DNA of 64,000 bases from Pectobacterium sp. CFBP8739 (GCF_013449375.1 NZ_JACDRR010000011.1:62001-126000); one strand, 5' to 3'. Positions 21,042-31,633 are shown, numbered from the stretch's first letter. Notes: generated from the letters alone by a model not told the origin. Made by a program: numbers and translations.

Positions 21042-21899
21042 ATGGCCGGTATCAACACTAACATCATGTCTCTGGTTACCCAGAACAACCTGAACAAATC
21101 ACAATCTTCTCTGGGCACCGCGATTGAGCGTTTGTCTTCTGGTCTGCGTATCAACAGTGCAAAAGACGATGCTGCGGGTCAAGCGATTGCTAACCGTATG
21201 ACTGCGCAAGTTAAAGGTTTGACTCAGGCTGCACGTAACGCCAATGACGGTATCTCCCTGACGCAAACAGCGGAAGGCAACCTAAACGAAATCAACAACA
21301 ACTTACAGCGTGTCCGTGAGTTGGCTGTTCAGGCGGCGAACGATACGAATAGCTCGGACGACCGTGATTCAGTTTATACAGAAATGAGACAGCGTCTGGA
21401 TGAAATTGATCGTGTAGCTAAATCTGCGGATTTTAACGGTACCAAATTGCTGGGCGGTGCCGTTACTGGGCTCAGTATCCAGGTTGGTGCAAACACAGGT
21501 GATGACGAAGTCATTGAGATCACTTCTGGTGCATTGATTGATGCAACTATTACTGGTAGCGCCATATCTGGTGTTGACGATGCTGTAGAGGCTATTAGTG
21601 GTGGCGCTGCAACGAAAGATCTTGCACAAGATATTATTGATGCAGTAGACGATTCATTGAAGGCTGTAGACACCGCGCGTAGCAACTTGGGTGCGATTCA
21701 GAACCGTTTTGAATCCACGATCAACAACGTAAATAACACCATTAATAACCTGTCTAACGCCCGTGGCCGAATTCAGGATGCAGATTACGCAACCGAAGTG
21801 TCGAACATGAGTAAAGCGAATATTCTGCAACAGGCAGGTACCTCTGTTCTGTCTCAGGCGAACCAGGTTCCTCAGACTGTGCTGTCTCTGCTGCGTTAA
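21042..21899 (+). CDS. fliC: Flagellin FliC (short form)
   Basis: Main filament subunit of 285 residues. The N-terminal D0/D1 helices ([40 protein letters not shown]) and the C-terminal D1/D0 ([20 protein letters not shown] ... [10 protein letters not shown]) are canonical. The middle (about residues 150-210) is only a short Ser/Thr/Ala-rich stretch, with no large D2/D3. This gives a thin filament whose exposed Ser/Thr may be glycan acceptors for the adjoining island. It has its own sigma-28 promoter and a terminator. Confidence 0.98.
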   Translation: MAGINTNIMSLVTQNNLNKSQSSLGTAIERLSSGLRINSAKDDAAGQAIANRMTAQVKGLTQAARNANDGISLTQTAEGNLNEINNNLQRVRELAVQAANDTNSSDDRDSVYTEMRQRLDEIDRVAKSADFNGTKLLGGAVTGLSIQVGANTGDDEVIEITSGALIDATITGSAISGVDDAVEAISGGAATKDLAQDIIDAVDDSLKAVDTARSNLGAIQNRFESTINNVNNTINNLSNARGRIQDADYATEVSNMSKANILQQAGTSVLSQANQVPQTVLSLLR

Positions 21900-21924
21900 T
21901 TGTCAGCGATATAAAGCATTTTAT

Positions 21925-21949
21925 AACCCGGCATTCGCCGGGTTTTTTT
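21925..21949 (+). terminator. Intrinsic terminator after fliC
   Basis: ACCCGGC - ATTC - GCCGGGT followed by seven T. It isolates fliC from the glycosylation island downstream. Confidence 0.92.
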
Positions 21950-22058
21950 ATGCCTCAAATAAAATAGACATTTATAGGTTTATTGATAGGTAAACGACCC
22001 TCTTTCCCAGTAATATAATAGCATTACCCTGCTTCCCTTCTACAGAAGGTGCTTTTCC

Positions 22059-25000
22059 ATGCCGCACGTTTTTATCAGCACACTCCAACTTACTGATTAT
22101 CAAGATGAAACATTAGCGATGTTGGATCTTATTGATGCATTTATCGCTAGGGGATGGTATGTCGATGTGTACTGTCATCACTATGACAATGCAGCAAGGC
22201 TTATTCTGGAACAGAAGTACGGGAATGATGCACTATTCGTCACGGATAGCGCAGAGCACGATTTTAGGGAAAGTTATGAGCTGCTTTGGCTTCAGTGCAC
22301 GTCACTGAATGCCAGTCTATTGAATCGTCTGCTAAATGGCGGCATAACGACAAATATTGTTTTTGACCATCAGTCATTGCAGGCTTGGGAAATGATGCCT
22401 GCGGATGTTACGTTAGAAAACCGTCTGGCAGATAAAACTCTTGTTTTGTTATCTCGGTTGAATAATTTCTTACATGAAAGAGGGATTGAACCTTCCATAA
22501 TCCAAGTGTTTCCTAATCCCGTACCTAAACGCCATTATGAACAAGTGTCTACGGTAGACGTCCCTTGCCTTAAAAGGCTGCTTGTGATTATGGATACTGG
22601 TTCATTGGTTGTAAATTCACTTGTGGATGAACTTCTACCTTATTCTGTTCAATGCGATATTCTCAGCCGAGAACAATGGCTTCAGAATGAGGATTTACAA
22701 GGTTATGATGCTGTAGTGACAACTGGTCGTATCGGTCAGTATGTGTTGTGTTCAGGTATTCCGGTCTATTTATATCGCGGTAGTGGTTTTATTGGCTATG
22801 TCAGTACCGAGTTGACCGAAGGTAATATCTTTCGGGAAGAAACGGTAGGTAAAACGCTTTCAGCAAAAGAATTGTCTGACGATATTATTGCCGGTTACCA
22901 AGGTGCTGTGGAATACATGCAGCAGCGGATGGCCTATTATAAGGCTCATTGGCATCTGCCAACTGTACTGGATGAGCTGCTGAAACAACTCCCTGCTCCT
23001 GCTCTTAAAAAAATAACCGATCAGGAACTGCAAAGGCTTACACTTCATAATTTAGCCTTACGTGATAAAATCAAACCTTTTTATTCCGTTGATCAGTGGT
23101 TAAGTGAACGACTTATTAGCCCTGCTCGGCGTGATTTCTTGCAAGCATTTATCCAAGCTTACCCAGAGATTGGTAATATTGCAGTTGCTATCATAGCAAA
23201 AGGCAGTGATGAATCATCGATCTTGACATCATTATCCAGTATACAATCTCAGTATTATACCGCGAGCGAAGTGTATGTATTAACCGATAACGTTGAAGGC
23301 TGTAACACCACTTTTGATCATACTGTTTGGTTATCTACTAATACTAATGCCAGCGACGTATTAAATACACTTATTGAACAAACATCGGCTGCATTTTTAT
23401 TCATTCTACCTGCAGGTGAGCAGCTACTACCACATGCGCTGTTATTACTGGCTGAACATCGATTGCGCTTCCCTTCAGCTCGTGCCTTCTATTTTGATGA
23501 AGCGATTATTAAAGAGGGTAAAGCTGATAACCCGATACTGAAGCCCGAGTGCAATATTGATATGTTACGAAGCTACCCTTATATCGGGCGTAGTCTGGCT
23601 TTTGAAGTCGCATCATTACGTTCAGCGGGAGGGTTTACTCCTCTCGGTGGCGATTTTGAACTGTATGATGCCGTTTGGCAATTGATTGAAAAAGAAGGCC
23701 CTCAGGCATTAGGGCATATTCCTGAAGTTTTGGTATATACACAGCAGGCATTATTTGGCTGGCTACGTGATAGAACAGTGGGCAATAACTACTCGCATAT
23801 CGTTCAGCGGCACCTTACCCGTTGCAATATTGATGCGCATATCTCTTCTGGTGTAAATGAAGGGATGTGCCATATTCAATATCAACATATGCATAGACCG
23901 CTAGTATCGATCATTATCCCTACACGCGATCATCTCTCACTAATCAGTCGCTGTATTGAAACGCTCATGGAGCAGACTTCGTATCCGCACTATGAATTGT
24001 TGATTGTTGATAACCAGTCAACCGATCCAGGTACTTGCCAGTACCTTGGCAAGCTTGCTGCCATGGGATTAGCACAAATTCAGGTTTTATCATGGCCACA
24101 TTCGTTTAATTTCTCTGCTATAAATAATTTTGCTGCGGAAAAGGCAAAAGGTGAAGTATTACTTTTTCTTAATAATGACACTGAAATCACGAATGGAAAG
24201 TGGTTGGAGGCCTTACTGAATCATGCGCTGCGCCCTGAGGTAGGAATTGTTGGTGCGAAATTAGCATTTGCTGATGGACGGATTCAGCATGGCGGTATTG
24301 TCTTGGGAATGAATGACAGTGCTGCGATTGCATTTCAGGGAGCGTTAGCAGACTCAAAAGGGTATATGAATCGTTTATGTATAACGCATAATGTCAGTGC
24401 GGTGAGTGCTGCTTGCATGATGATGCGCCGTGATGTCTACCGTGAACTGGGGGGATTCGATGAGCAACAGTACCCTATTTATTTTGGCGATGTCGATCTT
24501 GCGCTAAAAGCTCGGCAGCAAGGGTATTTGGTCGTTTGGACGCCGGATGCTGAATTGATTCATTTAGGGGGAGCATCACGCTTATTGCAACGTTTTAATT
24601 TGCCCCCACAACCGCAAGTCACAGACATTGATGCACTCTATGAGCGTTGGTTACCGCAACTCACTAATGACCCATGCTATCATCCTGCTTATGGGAAATA
24701 TGCACCAGGTTTTGCCTTGACACCAGAAATGGCGCGTTTCCAGCAGCCATTGCCTGGACGTCCATTACCTACGGTTATGGGCGTGCACTCTGATTGGCAT
24801 GGTTGTGGCCATTACAGAATAATACTTCCGTTTCAGGCATTAGAAAGAGAAATGCATATTGAGGGGGGATTAAAACACGGAATGATAAAAATAGTTGATG
24901 TTGCCGATATCGCTCCTGATGTCGTTATTATTCAAGGAACAACTGGTGTGGCATTGCCTAATGTTGTGGCTCAATATCGTAAATATACTAATGCTGCCGT

Positions 25001-25739
25001 TGTTGCTGAATTTGATGATTATATTCTAAATGTACCAATTAATAGCGGAAATAGAAAAAAAATTTCTCATAAATTAATTAAAAATTTCCGAAAAGCGTTA
25101 GAGTCTGTTGATTGGGTCGTCGTATCGACTCCTGCTCTAGCTGATGCTTATTCTGAATATCATACTGATATCCGTGTTGCCTATAACCGTTTACCTGCAT
25201 CATGGTGGAAAGGGCTTGTCAGTTTACGTCGACAAGGCAAGAAACCCCGTGTTGGTTGGGCTGGTGGGAGTAGTCATAAAGGGGATTTGGCGATTCTCCG
25301 TTCCGTCGTAAAAGAATTGGAAAATGAGGTTGAATGGGTCTTTATGGGGATGAAGCCCGAAGGTGTAAAATGTGAGTTTCATACAGGTGTCCCTATTGAT
25401 TACTACCCACAAAAGACAGCGAGTTTGAACCTCGACTTGGCGTTGGTTCCGTTGGAATATAATCAATTTAATGAGTGTAAAAGCAACTTGCGTTTAATGG
25501 AACTAGGTGCTTGTGGCGTTCCTGTGATTTGTACTGATATTGAGCCCTATCGCTGTAATTTGCCTGTAACCCGTGTAGATAACCGATTTAAAGATTGGGC
25601 TGATGCTATTCGTATGCATTTAGCTGATATGGATGCGACAGCAAGAGCGGGCGATCAACTGAGAGACGCCGTGTATAAAGATTGGATGCTGGAAGGCGAT
25701 GGTTTGACGGATTGGTTACAGGCTTGGTTGCCAAAATAG
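22059..25739 (+). CDS. Giant multidomain glycosyltransferase, probable flagellin glycosyltransferase
   Basis: A 1226-residue cytosolic protein with no signal peptide or membrane span. I see four segments: an N-terminal GT-B-like region (1 to about 330); a degenerate GT2-like unit (about 370-590); a full GT2 unit (about 613-870) with VSIIIPTRDH, VDNQSTD, FLNNDTE as the DxD-type motif, HGGIVLG, and a GDVDLALKARQQGY acceptor/base segment; and a C-terminal GT4/GT1-like unit (about 900-1226) with VGWAGGSSHKGDL and LMELGACGVPVICTD. This looks like an elongating sugar polymerase or a protein O-glycosyltransferase. It lies 160 bases after fliC, which supports a role on flagellin. The C-terminal part is paralogous to that of the next gene. 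The function assignment is inference. Confidence 0.85.
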   Translation: MPHVFISTLQLTDYQDETLAMLDLIDAFIARGWYVDVYCHHYDNAARLILEQKYGNDALFVTDSAEHDFRESYELLWLQCTSLNASLLNRLLNGGITTNIVFDHQSLQAWEMMPADVTLENRLADKTLVLLSRLNNFLHERGIEPSIIQVFPNPVPKRHYEQVSTVDVPCLKRLLVIMDTGSLVVNSLVDELLPYSVQCDILSREQWLQNEDLQGYDAVVTTGRIGQYVLCSGIPVYLYRGSGFIGYVSTELTEGNIFREETVGKTLSAKELSDDIIAGYQGAVEYMQQRMAYYKAHWHLPTVLDELLKQLPAPALKKITDQELQRLTLHNLALRDKIKPFYSVDQWLSERLISPARRDFLQAFIQAYPEIGNIAVAIIAKGSDESSILTSLSSIQSQYYTASEVYVLTDNVEGCNTTFDHTVWLSTNTNASDVLNTLIEQTSAAFLFILPAGEQLLPHALLLLAEHRLRFPSARAFYFDEAIIKEGKADNPILKPECNIDMLRSYPYIGRSLAFEVASLRSAGGFTPLGGDFELYDAVWQLIEKEGPQALGHIPEVLVYTQQALFGWLRDRTVGNNYSHIVQRHLTRCNIDAHISSGVNEGMCHIQYQHMHRPLVSIIIPTRDHLSLISRCIETLMEQTSYPHYELLIVDNQSTDPGTCQYLGKLAAMGLAQIQVLSWPHSFNFSAINNFAAEKAKGEVLLFLNNDTEITNGKWLEALLNHALRPEVGIVGAKLAFADGRIQHGGIVLGMNDSAAIAFQGALADSKGYMNRLCITHNVSAVSAACMMMRRDVYRELGGFDEQQYPIYFGDVDLALKARQQGYLVVWTPDAELIHLGGASRLLQRFNLPPQPQVTDIDALYERWLPQLTNDPCYHPAYGKYAPGFALTPEMARFQQPLPGRPLPTVMGVHSDWHGCGHYRIILPFQALEREMHIEGGLKHGMIKIVDVADIAPDVVIIQGTTGVALPNVVAQYRKYTNAAVVAEFDDYILNVPINSGNRKKISHKLIKNFRKALESVDWVVVSTPALADAYSEYHTDIRVAYNRLPASWWKGLVSLRRQGKKPRVGWAGGSSHKGDLAILRSVVKELENEVEWVFMGMKPEGVKCEFHTGVPIDYYPQKTASLNLDLALVPLEYNQFNECKSNLRLMELGACGVPVICTDIEPYRCNLPVTRVDNRFKDWADAIRMHLADMDATARAGDQLRDAVYKDWMLEGDGLTDWLQAWLPK

Positions 25740-25874
25740 CGAGATAATGTAGTAACACAACATGAGGATGTGATAGCGCATTGGTTGCTGAAGAGCCAAG
25801 GGCGGTAGCATATTTTTAAATAATGATAATAGATCTTTGTAAACTATGTACATAAGCATTTGAGTTCAGGATAA

Positions 25875-28800
25875 ATGATGAATAAAAAATTTAAATATCC
25901 TTATGTAATTGCTGTCCCAAGCTACACTGAATCTTCTCTTGGAATTCAGGTCGTACATCGTCTGTGTCATCTGATTAACCAACATGGTGGTGAAGCATAC
26001 GTTGTTTCTCCGGTAACTAACCCAGAATGGAATACACCACAATTAACATCTGAGAGATTGAAAGAATATAAAGAATCGGGGAAAGTATTTATTGCTATTT
26101 ACCCTGAAATATATTCAGGGAACCCTTTTGATGCCCCCATCTGTGTCAGATACATGTTGAATAGAGAAGGGGTTCTGAACGGTAATAGTATTAATGCAGG
26201 CGAGGACGATCTCTTTTTCTTTTATCGACAAGAGTTTGCTGAAAACGAAGCCAATGCAAATTTACTGATGATATCGACCTATGATTTGTCAGTATTTTGT
26301 GATGATGTGAAAGAGAAAGATCTTGACCTTTTGTATTTAAATCGAGTGCCGCGCAGTTGTGTCGATTTTTCAACCTTGCCTGAGAACATAAAAGTTTTAT
26401 CGATGAAACAACCTCTATCGCTGAATGAACTTGCTAAAGTCCTTAAGCGTGGTCGCGTTATGTATTCTTATGAATCATCTGGTACCTGCGCTTTAGCTGG
26501 GTTATGTGGTTGCCCTGTGGTTGCCAGAGTTGCCTCGGGGTATGAAAAATATGCTATCACTGAGAATACTTCTAAAGATGTGGGAAATGCTGATTTCGCC
26601 TGGGATGACTCTCCACAAGAATTGGAGCGAGTAAAGGCAAACCTGTATAAATATAAAGATTTTTATGAAGGGTTGGATAGTTTATCCAGTCAACAATTTT
26701 TCACTTTTCTGGATATTACACAAAATAAAGCGCAAAATTGTTATGATAGTAACTATAAAGAAAATGTAGTGAAATGGGTTGAGCAACAGACGCTTTCTCC
26801 GGAAAGAATCGCTTTGGTTTCCAAAAAAATTAATGAATTATCATCACTTCAAATTATTTATGTTTGTATCTATGATCGTTCTGAGTCTTGGCCTGAGGTT
26901 TTAACTACGTTAGAGTCTTTATTACCTGTTAAGAAAATGTATTCAAGATTACACTGCATTGTTTTTACTGATAAAGAATATATTCTTTCTAAAGATTTTG
27001 AATCTTGGGTTTCATTGCACGAAAAAACAAAACTAAGTTCTACTATAAAAAACATAGCATTTGAGCCGTGTTTTAATTGGCTCCAGTATGTGAGAGCTGG
27101 TGTTACATTTATAGTAGATAGATTTTTTTCTGCTATATGTTACTTGAATAAGGTAAATGAATATAGCGCGATTTATCCTGACAAAATATTCATTAATGAT
27201 AGCGGCGAGTTAGAATCAGCTTTTTTGCCAGATTTTAGTATTGATTACTTTTTGGGTTTTCCTTGCGCATTTTTCGTAGGCTGTTTTTTCCATCAAAGCA
27301 TATTTAGAGATAATATTTTCTATAATGAAGCTCTTCCTGATTTTTTTGATTTCGATATTCTGATTCGTGTGGTTGCAGAAAAAGGGAATAGTAGTATCGG
27401 TCATTTCCCTGAACCATTATTAATTAGTGATTCAAAAAAAGAATTAAATATAGATAGCAGTAAAATAGAAGAATTGGTTGGGCGCTATTTAAGCGAAAAA
27501 GGTTATGTGAATAGTTTGATTTTTCACAATGCTTTAGGTGGATGTCGGATTGTTTATGGTCATAACAAAAATTTACCTAAAATTAGTATCATTCTCATCG
27601 ATAATGGTAATGTCAATCTATTGCAGCGCTGTTTCATGGGATTATTGGAAAAATCTAAATATACCCATTATGAAGTTTTGATTCTCAGTTGCTATGCTGA
27701 GATCGAAGAGAATTGTTACTGGCTGGAAGAGGTCAGTAAAATTGATCCTAACAGGATAAAAGTCATCCTGCACCCATATCAGGAAAGTCGCGCGAGACTC
27801 AATAATATTGCAGCTAATCAAGCATCGGGTGATTATTTACTCTTGCTTGATGTGGCGGTTTTTCCTGCACATGATGAATGGCTGGAAAATTTAGTCAATC
27901 ATTGTCTGCGTGATGATGTTGGATGTGTTGGCAGTAAAGTCATTAATCTAAATGAGAAAGTTTATTCAGCAGGCATGGTTCTTGGACTCAATGGTGTAGG
28001 GGAAAGTCCTTTTGTTGGGAGTCACTACTCAGCCCCAGGTTATATGTATCGTTTAGCAATAGAACAAAATTACAGTGCGCTTCCCTTGTTATGTTTACTT
28101 GTAAAACGTTCTGTTTATCAAGAAGTTGGTGGCATAGATGAGTCGCTGACGCAGGGATATCTTGCTGATATCGATTTAAGTCTAAAAATTCGTGATGCGG
28201 GTTATCTTTCCGTTTGGACCCCTTACTCTATTGTTGTAACTGATTTATCTCCAGAAAAAAATGATAAGAACAACGAAACTTGTTCAGAACAGGAGAGAGT
28301 TATCTATCATAAGTGGGAAGATGTCATTGCTAATGATCCTGCTTATAATAAAAATTTGTCCTTAACTAAGGATTATAAAATAGAAAAGCATATCAGGCCG
28401 CGCGAGCTATCGCTAGAACCTCAACGACTATCTCGCGTAATGATGTTTTCTGACAGTTATAATCCGATGGAGATATATCGATTAGATGAGCCTTTTTATA
28501 AAATGAGATGCGACGGAACGGTTGACGGTGCAATAGCTTCAGAACCTTCCGTTATATCTGATTTTTTGCAAATAGATCCTGATATTATCATTACCCAGAA
28601 CTCTATTAAAAGTGGAAATATAATTAATCTCAAATCGATGAAAGATTGCTTCTCTATTTATGATATGAACTATTATGAATCAAGTAAGCTTGATGATAGT
28701 AAAAATAAAAAAGAATACTTGAATAAAATAAAAGAGAACTTGGCCCCTTTTGATAGGGTGATTGTCGGATCTGAAGCATTAGCCGAGCAATATGATAGAA

Positions 28801-29387
28801 TACATCACGATATTCAGGTTCTACCTACATATTTACCTCATTTCTGGAATGACCTTGCCCTCACGGGAAGGCTAAGCGATAAACCTCGAGTTGGATGTAT
28901 AACGCTGGGCCTCAGTGATGAAGATATTGAGTTGGTTTCTAACGTCATCCGTGATTTTTCTCACCAGGTTACATGGGTATTTTTGGGAACTTATCCTCCT
29001 AAACTGAAACCATTTATTCATGAATATCATCGCTATCATGGTTTTACACATTACCCTCAACAACTAGTCTCTCTCAATCTTGATTTTGCAATAGCACCGT
29101 TGGCTGATAATAATGCTAATCGAACACGCAGCAATATTCGTTTGTTAGAGCTTGGTATATGTGGAATACCGGTTATATGCAGTGATATTTTATGCTACAA
29201 AGGTAGATTTTCCGTTAATCTTGTGAAAAATAGATACAAGGACTGGTCTGCTGCAATGAATCGATATATCCATGATATTGATTCTACTAGAACGATTGGC
29301 ACTGTGTTGAAAAGTGAAATTCAAGAAAACTGGATGCTTAATCAAAAAAACTTGGAAGTTATAAAAAAAATTTGGCTTCCACGATAA
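25875..29387 (+). CDS. Giant glycosyltransferase paralogue with eroded GT2 motifs
   Basis: A 1170-residue cytosolic protein, paralogous to the preceding gene over its C-terminal half (shared NLDFAIAPL/NLDLALVPL, LLELGICGIPVICSD, RYKDWSAAMNRYIHDID). The GT2-like middle (about 567-800) keeps the fold pattern (SIILIDNG, VGSKVINL, GMVLGLNG, LADIDLSLKIRDAGYLSVWTP). Where the upstream gene has VDNQSTD and LNNDTE it has ILSCYAEIEE and LDVAVF, so nucleotide-sugar binding by this unit is doubtful. The C-terminal GT-B-like unit appears intact. The gene is more AT-rich than the flagellar genes. It may work as a partner or targeting subunit or use only the C-terminal active site. An ATG doublet at 25875/25878 leaves the exact start open. 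Confidence 0.8.
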   Translation: MMNKKFKYPYVIAVPSYTESSLGIQVVHRLCHLINQHGGEAYVVSPVTNPEWNTPQLTSERLKEYKESGKVFIAIYPEIYSGNPFDAPICVRYMLNREGVLNGNSINAGEDDLFFFYRQEFAENEANANLLMISTYDLSVFCDDVKEKDLDLLYLNRVPRSCVDFSTLPENIKVLSMKQPLSLNELAKVLKRGRVMYSYESSGTCALAGLCGCPVVARVASGYEKYAITENTSKDVGNADFAWDDSPQELERVKANLYKYKDFYEGLDSLSSQQFFTFLDITQNKAQNCYDSNYKENVVKWVEQQTLSPERIALVSKKINELSSLQIIYVCIYDRSESWPEVLTTLESLLPVKKMYSRLHCIVFTDKEYILSKDFESWVSLHEKTKLSSTIKNIAFEPCFNWLQYVRAGVTFIVDRFFSAICYLNKVNEYSAIYPDKIFINDSGELESAFLPDFSIDYFLGFPCAFFVGCFFHQSIFRDNIFYNEALPDFFDFDILIRVVAEKGNSSIGHFPEPLLISDSKKELNIDSSKIEELVGRYLSEKGYVNSLIFHNALGGCRIVYGHNKNLPKISIILIDNGNVNLLQRCFMGLLEKSKYTHYEVLILSCYAEIEENCYWLEEVSKIDPNRIKVILHPYQESRARLNNIAANQASGDYLLLLDVAVFPAHDEWLENLVNHCLRDDVGCVGSKVINLNEKVYSAGMVLGLNGVGESPFVGSHYSAPGYMYRLAIEQNYSALPLLCLLVKRSVYQEVGGIDESLTQGYLADIDLSLKIRDAGYLSVWTPYSIVVTDLSPEKNDKNNETCSEQERVIYHKWEDVIANDPAYNKNLSLTKDYKIEKHIRPRELSLEPQRLSRVMMFSDSYNPMEIYRLDEPFYKMRCDGTVDGAIASEPSVISDFLQIDPDIIITQNSIKSGNIINLKSMKDCFSIYDMNYYESSKLDDSKNKKEYLNKIKENLAPFDRVIVGSEALAEQYDRIHHDIQVLPTYLPHFWNDLALTGRLSDKPRVGCITLGLSDEDIELVSNVIRDFSHQVTWVFLGTYPPKLKPFIHEYHRYHGFTHYPQQLVSLNLDFAIAPLADNNANRTRSNIRLLELGICGIPVICSDILCYKGRFSVNLVKNRYKDWSAAMNRYIHDIDSTRTIGTVLKSEIQENWMLNQKNLEVIKKIWLPR

Positions 29388-29409
29388 TTTATTATATTAA
29401 GGGCTGTTT

Positions 29410-30567
29410 ATGAAAAATGAAATATATGTTACCAGTCCACTACTTCCTCCACTGACTGAGTTCATTCCCTATCTTGAAAAGATCTGGGCCAACAAATGGC
29501 TGACGAATAATGGTCCGCTCCATCAGCAACTTGAAAAGAAACTTGCAGAACACTTAGGTGTTGAGCATCTTTGTCTGTTTTCTAATGGAACCTTAGCGTT
29601 GCTGACGGCTTTACAGGCATTGCGTATTACTGGCGAGGTGATCACGACACCTTACTCGTTCGTTGCAACCTCTCATTCACTGTTGTGGAACGGTTTGAAA
29701 CCTGTATTTGTTGATATCGATCCTATTACTTGTAATCTCGATCCCGAAAAAATAGAACAAGCTATTACCCCAGCGACGTCTGCCATACTCCCAGTACACT
29801 GTTACGGTATTCCTGCCAATGTTGACCGAATTCAAGAGATTGCCGATACGTATGGGTTAAAAGTGATTTATGACGCCGCACATGCTTTTGACGTGAAGCA
29901 CAATGGTGCCAGTATACTGAACCATGGTGATCTATCCATTCTGAGTTTTCATGCCACAAAAGTATTTAATACTATTGAGGGCGGAGCAATTATTTGCCCT
30001 GATGAAAAAACTAAAAAACGTATAGATTATCTTAAAAATTTTGGTTTTGCTGATGAAGTTACAGTCATGGCTCCGGGTATCAATGGTAAGATGAACGAGG
30101 TACAAGCGGCATTTGGCATGTTGCAGCTTCAATATATTGATCAGGCTTTGGATCAACGACGGAGAATATACCAACGTTATTGTGATGCTTTGCAAAACAT
30201 TCCTGCGATAGGGCTAATAAATATGCCTCAGGGAGTTGATTGGAACTACGCGTATTGCCCCATCTTTATCGGTAAAGATTTTCCCTGCACACGTGATGAG
30301 CTTTATTCATTATTGAAAGAAGTGAATATTTTTTCACGGCGCTATTTTTATCCTTTAATCAGTTCTTTCCCTATGTATCGTGGTCTTGAAAGTGCCAGTC
30401 CAGATAATTTGCCGGTTGCTCAGTCTGTTGCTGATGTGGTGCTATGTTTACCCATTTACCCCGATTTGTTGCCAGAAGATCAAGATCGCGTAATCATGGC
30501 GATTTTGGCTCAGAGTAATGCGCCTAAGGTCAGCACAGCTGAACACCGAGGAGGAGCGTCAATATGA
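29410..30567 (+). CDS. VioA-like sugar-4-aminotransferase (DegT/DnrJ/EryC1/StrS family)
   Basis: PLP-dependent nucleotide-sugar aminotransferase of 385 residues. The PLP-binding Lys is at about residue 184 in SFHATKVFNTIEGGAI, and YDAAHAFDVKHNG supplies the PLP-contacting Asp/His region. The length and the N-terminal ITTPYSFVATSHSLLWNGL fit enzymes such as VioA, which make dTDP-4-amino-4,6-dideoxyglucose (viosamine) from the 4-keto sugar. The exact sugar is inferred from the context of an acyltransferase and an acyl carrier protein. Its stop overlaps the next start (ATGA). Confidence 0.88.
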   Translation: MKNEIYVTSPLLPPLTEFIPYLEKIWANKWLTNNGPLHQQLEKKLAEHLGVEHLCLFSNGTLALLTALQALRITGEVITTPYSFVATSHSLLWNGLKPVFVDIDPITCNLDPEKIEQAITPATSAILPVHCYGIPANVDRIQEIADTYGLKVIYDAAHAFDVKHNGASILNHGDLSILSFHATKVFNTIEGGAIICPDEKTKKRIDYLKNFGFADEVTVMAPGINGKMNEVQAAFGMLQLQYIDQALDQRRRIYQRYCDALQNIPAIGLINMPQGVDWNYAYCPIFIGKDFPCTRDELYSLLKEVNIFSRRYFYPLISSFPMYRGLESASPDNLPVAQSVADVVLCLPIYPDLLPEDQDRVIMAILAQSNAPKVSTAEHRGGASI

Positions 30568-31211
30568 AATTGGCGATTTATGGCGCTGGGGGATTGGGGC
30601 GTGAAGTGTTGTGCCTAGCACAGGCTATTAATGCTACTCAAAATCGTTGGGATGAGTTCATTTTTATTGATGACTTTAACCCCAACCGCTTGCTTAAAGG
30701 TATCCATGTCACTGACTTTGTCTCCGTCCGAACGCTCTCTAGTATGGAAATAGTGATTGCGATTGGTGAGCCAACTGTACGCTGTCAAATTGCAGAGAAA
30801 ATAGAAGAAAATCAATTAACATTAGCTACGCTTATTCATCCTTCTGTAGATATACCTTCTTGCACCACTTTGGGCAACGGTGTTGTGATATGCCAAGGGG
30901 CATCTATTTCATGTGATATCACGGTTAAGGATAATGCCTACCTTCAACCTAATATATGCATAGGGCATGATTGTGTCATTGATAATCACTCGGTGATCTC
31001 ACCGGGCGTTTCCATCGCAGGTAATTGTCATATTGGTTCTCGAGTTTTTATTGGTATGAATGTCGCTATTAAGGAGAGAACTGCGATCGGTGATGATGTT
31101 ATTATCAGCATGGGTTCGGTTGTATTCAATGATATTGGACCTAATGTCATTCTGTTAGGTAACCCTGGCAGAGTGATGAGAAAGAATGAATCCGGGCGTG
31201 TTTTTAAGTAA
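30564..31211 (+). CDS. Sugar N-acyltransferase, NeuD/VioB-type left-handed beta-helix
   Basis: A 215-residue protein with an N-terminal Rossmann-like sugar-binding domain (MKLAIYGAGGLGREVLCLAQ) and a C-terminal hexapeptide-repeat beta-helix (GNGVVICQGASISCDITVKD, IGHDCVIDNHSVISPGVSIA, ISMGSVVFNDI). This is the PglD/NeuD/VioB architecture, which transfers an acyl group to a 4-amino sugar; the His in IGHDCVID is the likely base. It is translationally coupled to the aminotransferase and followed by an acyl carrier protein, so the donor may be acyl-ACP rather than acetyl-CoA (inference). Confidence 0.88.
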   Translation: MKLAIYGAGGLGREVLCLAQAINATQNRWDEFIFIDDFNPNRLLKGIHVTDFVSVRTLSSMEIVIAIGEPTVRCQIAEKIEENQLTLATLIHPSVDIPSCTTLGNGVVICQGASISCDITVKDNAYLQPNICIGHDCVIDNHSVISPGVSIAGNCHIGSRVFIGMNVAIKERTAIGDDVIISMGSVVFNDIGPNVILLGNPGRVMRKNESGRVFK

Positions 31212-31232
31212 ATTTAAAATAGGTAAACAAAA

Positions 31233-31469
31233 ATGAATTCTCTCGAAATATATAACAAAATCTTCATGGACATTTTTTCTATCTCTCAGGATGTCTTGCT
31301 AGGATTCACTTATCAGGATACTGCATCTTGGGATTCTGTTGGACATATGACAATGATCGTCGCGATTGAAGAGGCCTTCGATATCATGATAGATACTGAT
31401 GACATCATTGATTTCTCTTCTTATGAGAAAGGGATAGAAATTTTGAAGAAATACGATATTGAATTTTAA
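31233..31469 (+). CDS. Acyl carrier protein
   Basis: A 78-residue acidic four-helix protein with Ser35 in WDSVGHM, the phosphopantetheine attachment motif. It is not the fatty-acid AcpP, whose motif is DSLDTVE; this is a dedicated carrier like those in polysaccharide and flagellin-modification clusters. It sits between the sugar N-acyltransferase and a ketoreductase, so it probably carries the acyl group destined for the amino sugar. The 164 bases that follow, up to the next gene, show no feature I can name. Confidence 0.85.
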   Translation: MNSLEIYNKIFMDIFSISQDVLLGFTYQDTASWDSVGHMTMIVAIEEAFDIMIDTDDIIDFSSYEKGIEILKKYDIEF

Positions 31470-31633
31470 GACATGGGTATGCTTCTTGTAGAAGTCTTTC
31501 TCGTAGTTACGGAATACGCTGATATGCATAAAAGTATTAAATGCGATATGACCGATAAATACGCTATCGGTATGCTTGCAACTAATGTAGTTTTCACTTT
31601 CAATAATTTTTTTTAAAGACTGGAGTGCAAACT

